The notes under the pieces: model-generated
The model's database searches: none
What the model was told of the DNA's origin: nothing
What the model saw: the letters and a program-made list of their open reading frames with translations, nothing else
In this document: positions 63,395 to 64,000 of the stretch, piece by piece
How positions within the stretch are numbered: the first letter of the stretch is position 1
Layout of the letters: each line of letters begins with the position of its first letter
Made by a program: the position numbers and the translations under genes
Assembly: GCA_008330645.1 (NCBI GenBank)
Contig: VLTN01000083.1
Coordinates: 62,001 to 126,000 of the forward strand
Source: Cafeteria roenbergensis
Lineage: Eukaryota; Sar; Bigyra; Bicosoecida; Cafeteriaceae
Direction of reading: 5' to 3'
Length of the DNA: 64,000 nucleotides

Positions 63395-64000
63395 ATGAAC
63401 ATCGTTGGGGGGGGTCGAAAACTCGCGTAACCATACCACACACTCGATTCACAGACTCACCAATCACCAATCCAGCAACTCCATCACCGATGAGTCACAA
63501 ACCGCGCGAAGCCCACAATCCCAAGTCTCAAATCCCAGCTCCCTCCCATCACACTGCCTCGAGTCGCCACTCAGCCGTCCCTGCTCACCGCAAACGCTCC
63601 ACCTGCTGTCGCAGGTACTGCGTCTGTCCGATCAGCTGGGTCGCCAGTCCCTTGGCGATGACCTCGTTCAGCCTCGACAGCCAGCGGAAGGCCCAGCGCG
63701 CACGCTCCCTCGGCCGATCACCGAAGGCCGTGTCCGCCACCTTCTTGAGGAAGGCGAAGGCCGCCGGTCCCATGCGTCCCGTGGTCGTGATGACGAAGGG
63801 CACAATGGAGCTCAAGTTGTCCTTTGTAGCTGAGCTCTTCTTTGTACTCCCTCATCTTGTCATTCTCACGGCGCTCGAGAAAGGCGTCCATGCTCTGCAG
63901 GCCCTGCGTCACGTAGGACTTGCTTACCGCCGAGGTGATCTGCACGTCGACGAGACAGGTGGTCTCGAAGTCGACGTGCACCCGCAGGTCCGGTCGCTTG
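63395..64000 (-). mobile_element. LINE copy C10 (continues beyond window, subfamily B)
   Basis: The tail, 3' untranslated region and C-terminal coding part are present, with the 5' part outside the window. One extra T near 63841 shifts the frame. Several private substitutions in the untranslated region (for example GAAGCCCAC where other copies have CAAACCCAC) make it look somewhat older or from a different source than its neighbours. The C terminus reads VERLR. Confidence 0.8.

Larger units (their letters stand above)
49653..64000 (-). mobile_element. Head-to-tail array of ten 5'-truncated R2-like (RLE) LINE copies
   Basis: Ten copies of one non-LTR retrotransposon lie in the same orientation (sense on the - strand), each with its 3' end to the left. 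Copies (C1-C10): 49662-52888, 52895-57095, 57096-57659, 57660-57919, 57921-60077, 60078-60322, 60324-60385, 60386-62241, 62248-63388 and 63395 to beyond 64000. Every copy has the same 3' terminus, a run of eight C then AACGATGTTCAT on the sense strand, and a 190-base untranslated region. The 5' ends are all different. The array starts at the host with a 9-base direct repeat GATGAACAT x2 (49653-49670). No full nested pair, internal host DNA, or target duplication is seen between copies. The right end is outside the window. Confidence 0.9.

Noticed and set aside
49653-64000. LTR retroelement, Polinton or virophage-like origin of the array
   Set aside because: There are no terminal repeats flanking a unit, and no protease, integrase, capsid or packaging gene. 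The motifs are those of a non-LTR reverse transcriptase with an R2-type endonuclease.

Overview
This is a very GC-rich nuclear segment of a unicellular eukaryote. The signs are spliceosomal introns with GT..AG borders, huge intron-poor genes with GC-loaded third positions, a giant cell-surface protein built of LamG, Calx-beta, cadherin and IPT/TIG repeats, and an R2-like non-LTR retrotransposon. A small heterotrophic flagellate of the stramenopile type (Cafeteria-like) fits best; a GC-rich alga is the main alternative. This placement is inference: no rRNA or other marker gene is visible.

Layout. 1-976: 3' end of a multi-pass membrane protein gene (+). 1497-10013: a gene for an about 2,840-residue Ala/Ser/Arg-rich, mostly disordered protein with an IQ motif and an AP2-like patch (+). 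10454-14905: a Cys-rich, N-glycosylation-rich membrane protein gene (-), convergent with the previous one and lacking a visible first exon. 16603-21369: a very Ala-rich, probably all-helical protein gene (+). 22171-47090: a three-exon gene for an about 8,065-residue surface protein with a signal peptide, about nine LamG-like domains, ten cadherin-like and about fourteen IPT/TIG repeats, about nine membrane segments and a cytosolic tail (+). 48031-49652: a thrombospondin-1-type single-pass membrane protein gene (-) whose 5' part is missing. 49653-64000: a head-to-tail array of ten copies, nine of them demonstrably 5'-truncated, of one RLE-type (R2-like) LINE, all on the - strand, running off the window.

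The main point of interest is the LINE array. Every copy keeps an identical 3' end with a run of exactly eight C (sense strand), and each 3' end abuts the 5' end of the next copy with either a clean join or 1-6 filler bases. Nothing is interrupted in the nested way expected of ordinary insertions. Two subfamilies alternate along the array. This fits end-to-end template jumping (a known activity of R2 reverse transcriptase), repeated addition to a chromosome end, or insertion targeted to the element's own tail. One copy (52895-57095) carries an uninterrupted 1,335-residue reverse transcriptase plus endonuclease frame. The array decapitates the thrombospondin-type gene, whose 5' part should lie beyond the array or be lost.

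A second pattern is compositional. The words GGCAGAGCC/GGCTCTGCC and GCGAAACCGC/GCGGTTTCGC recur in both orientations and in all reading frames through the genes at 1.5-21.4 kb, and are nearly absent from the giant surface gene and from the LINE array.
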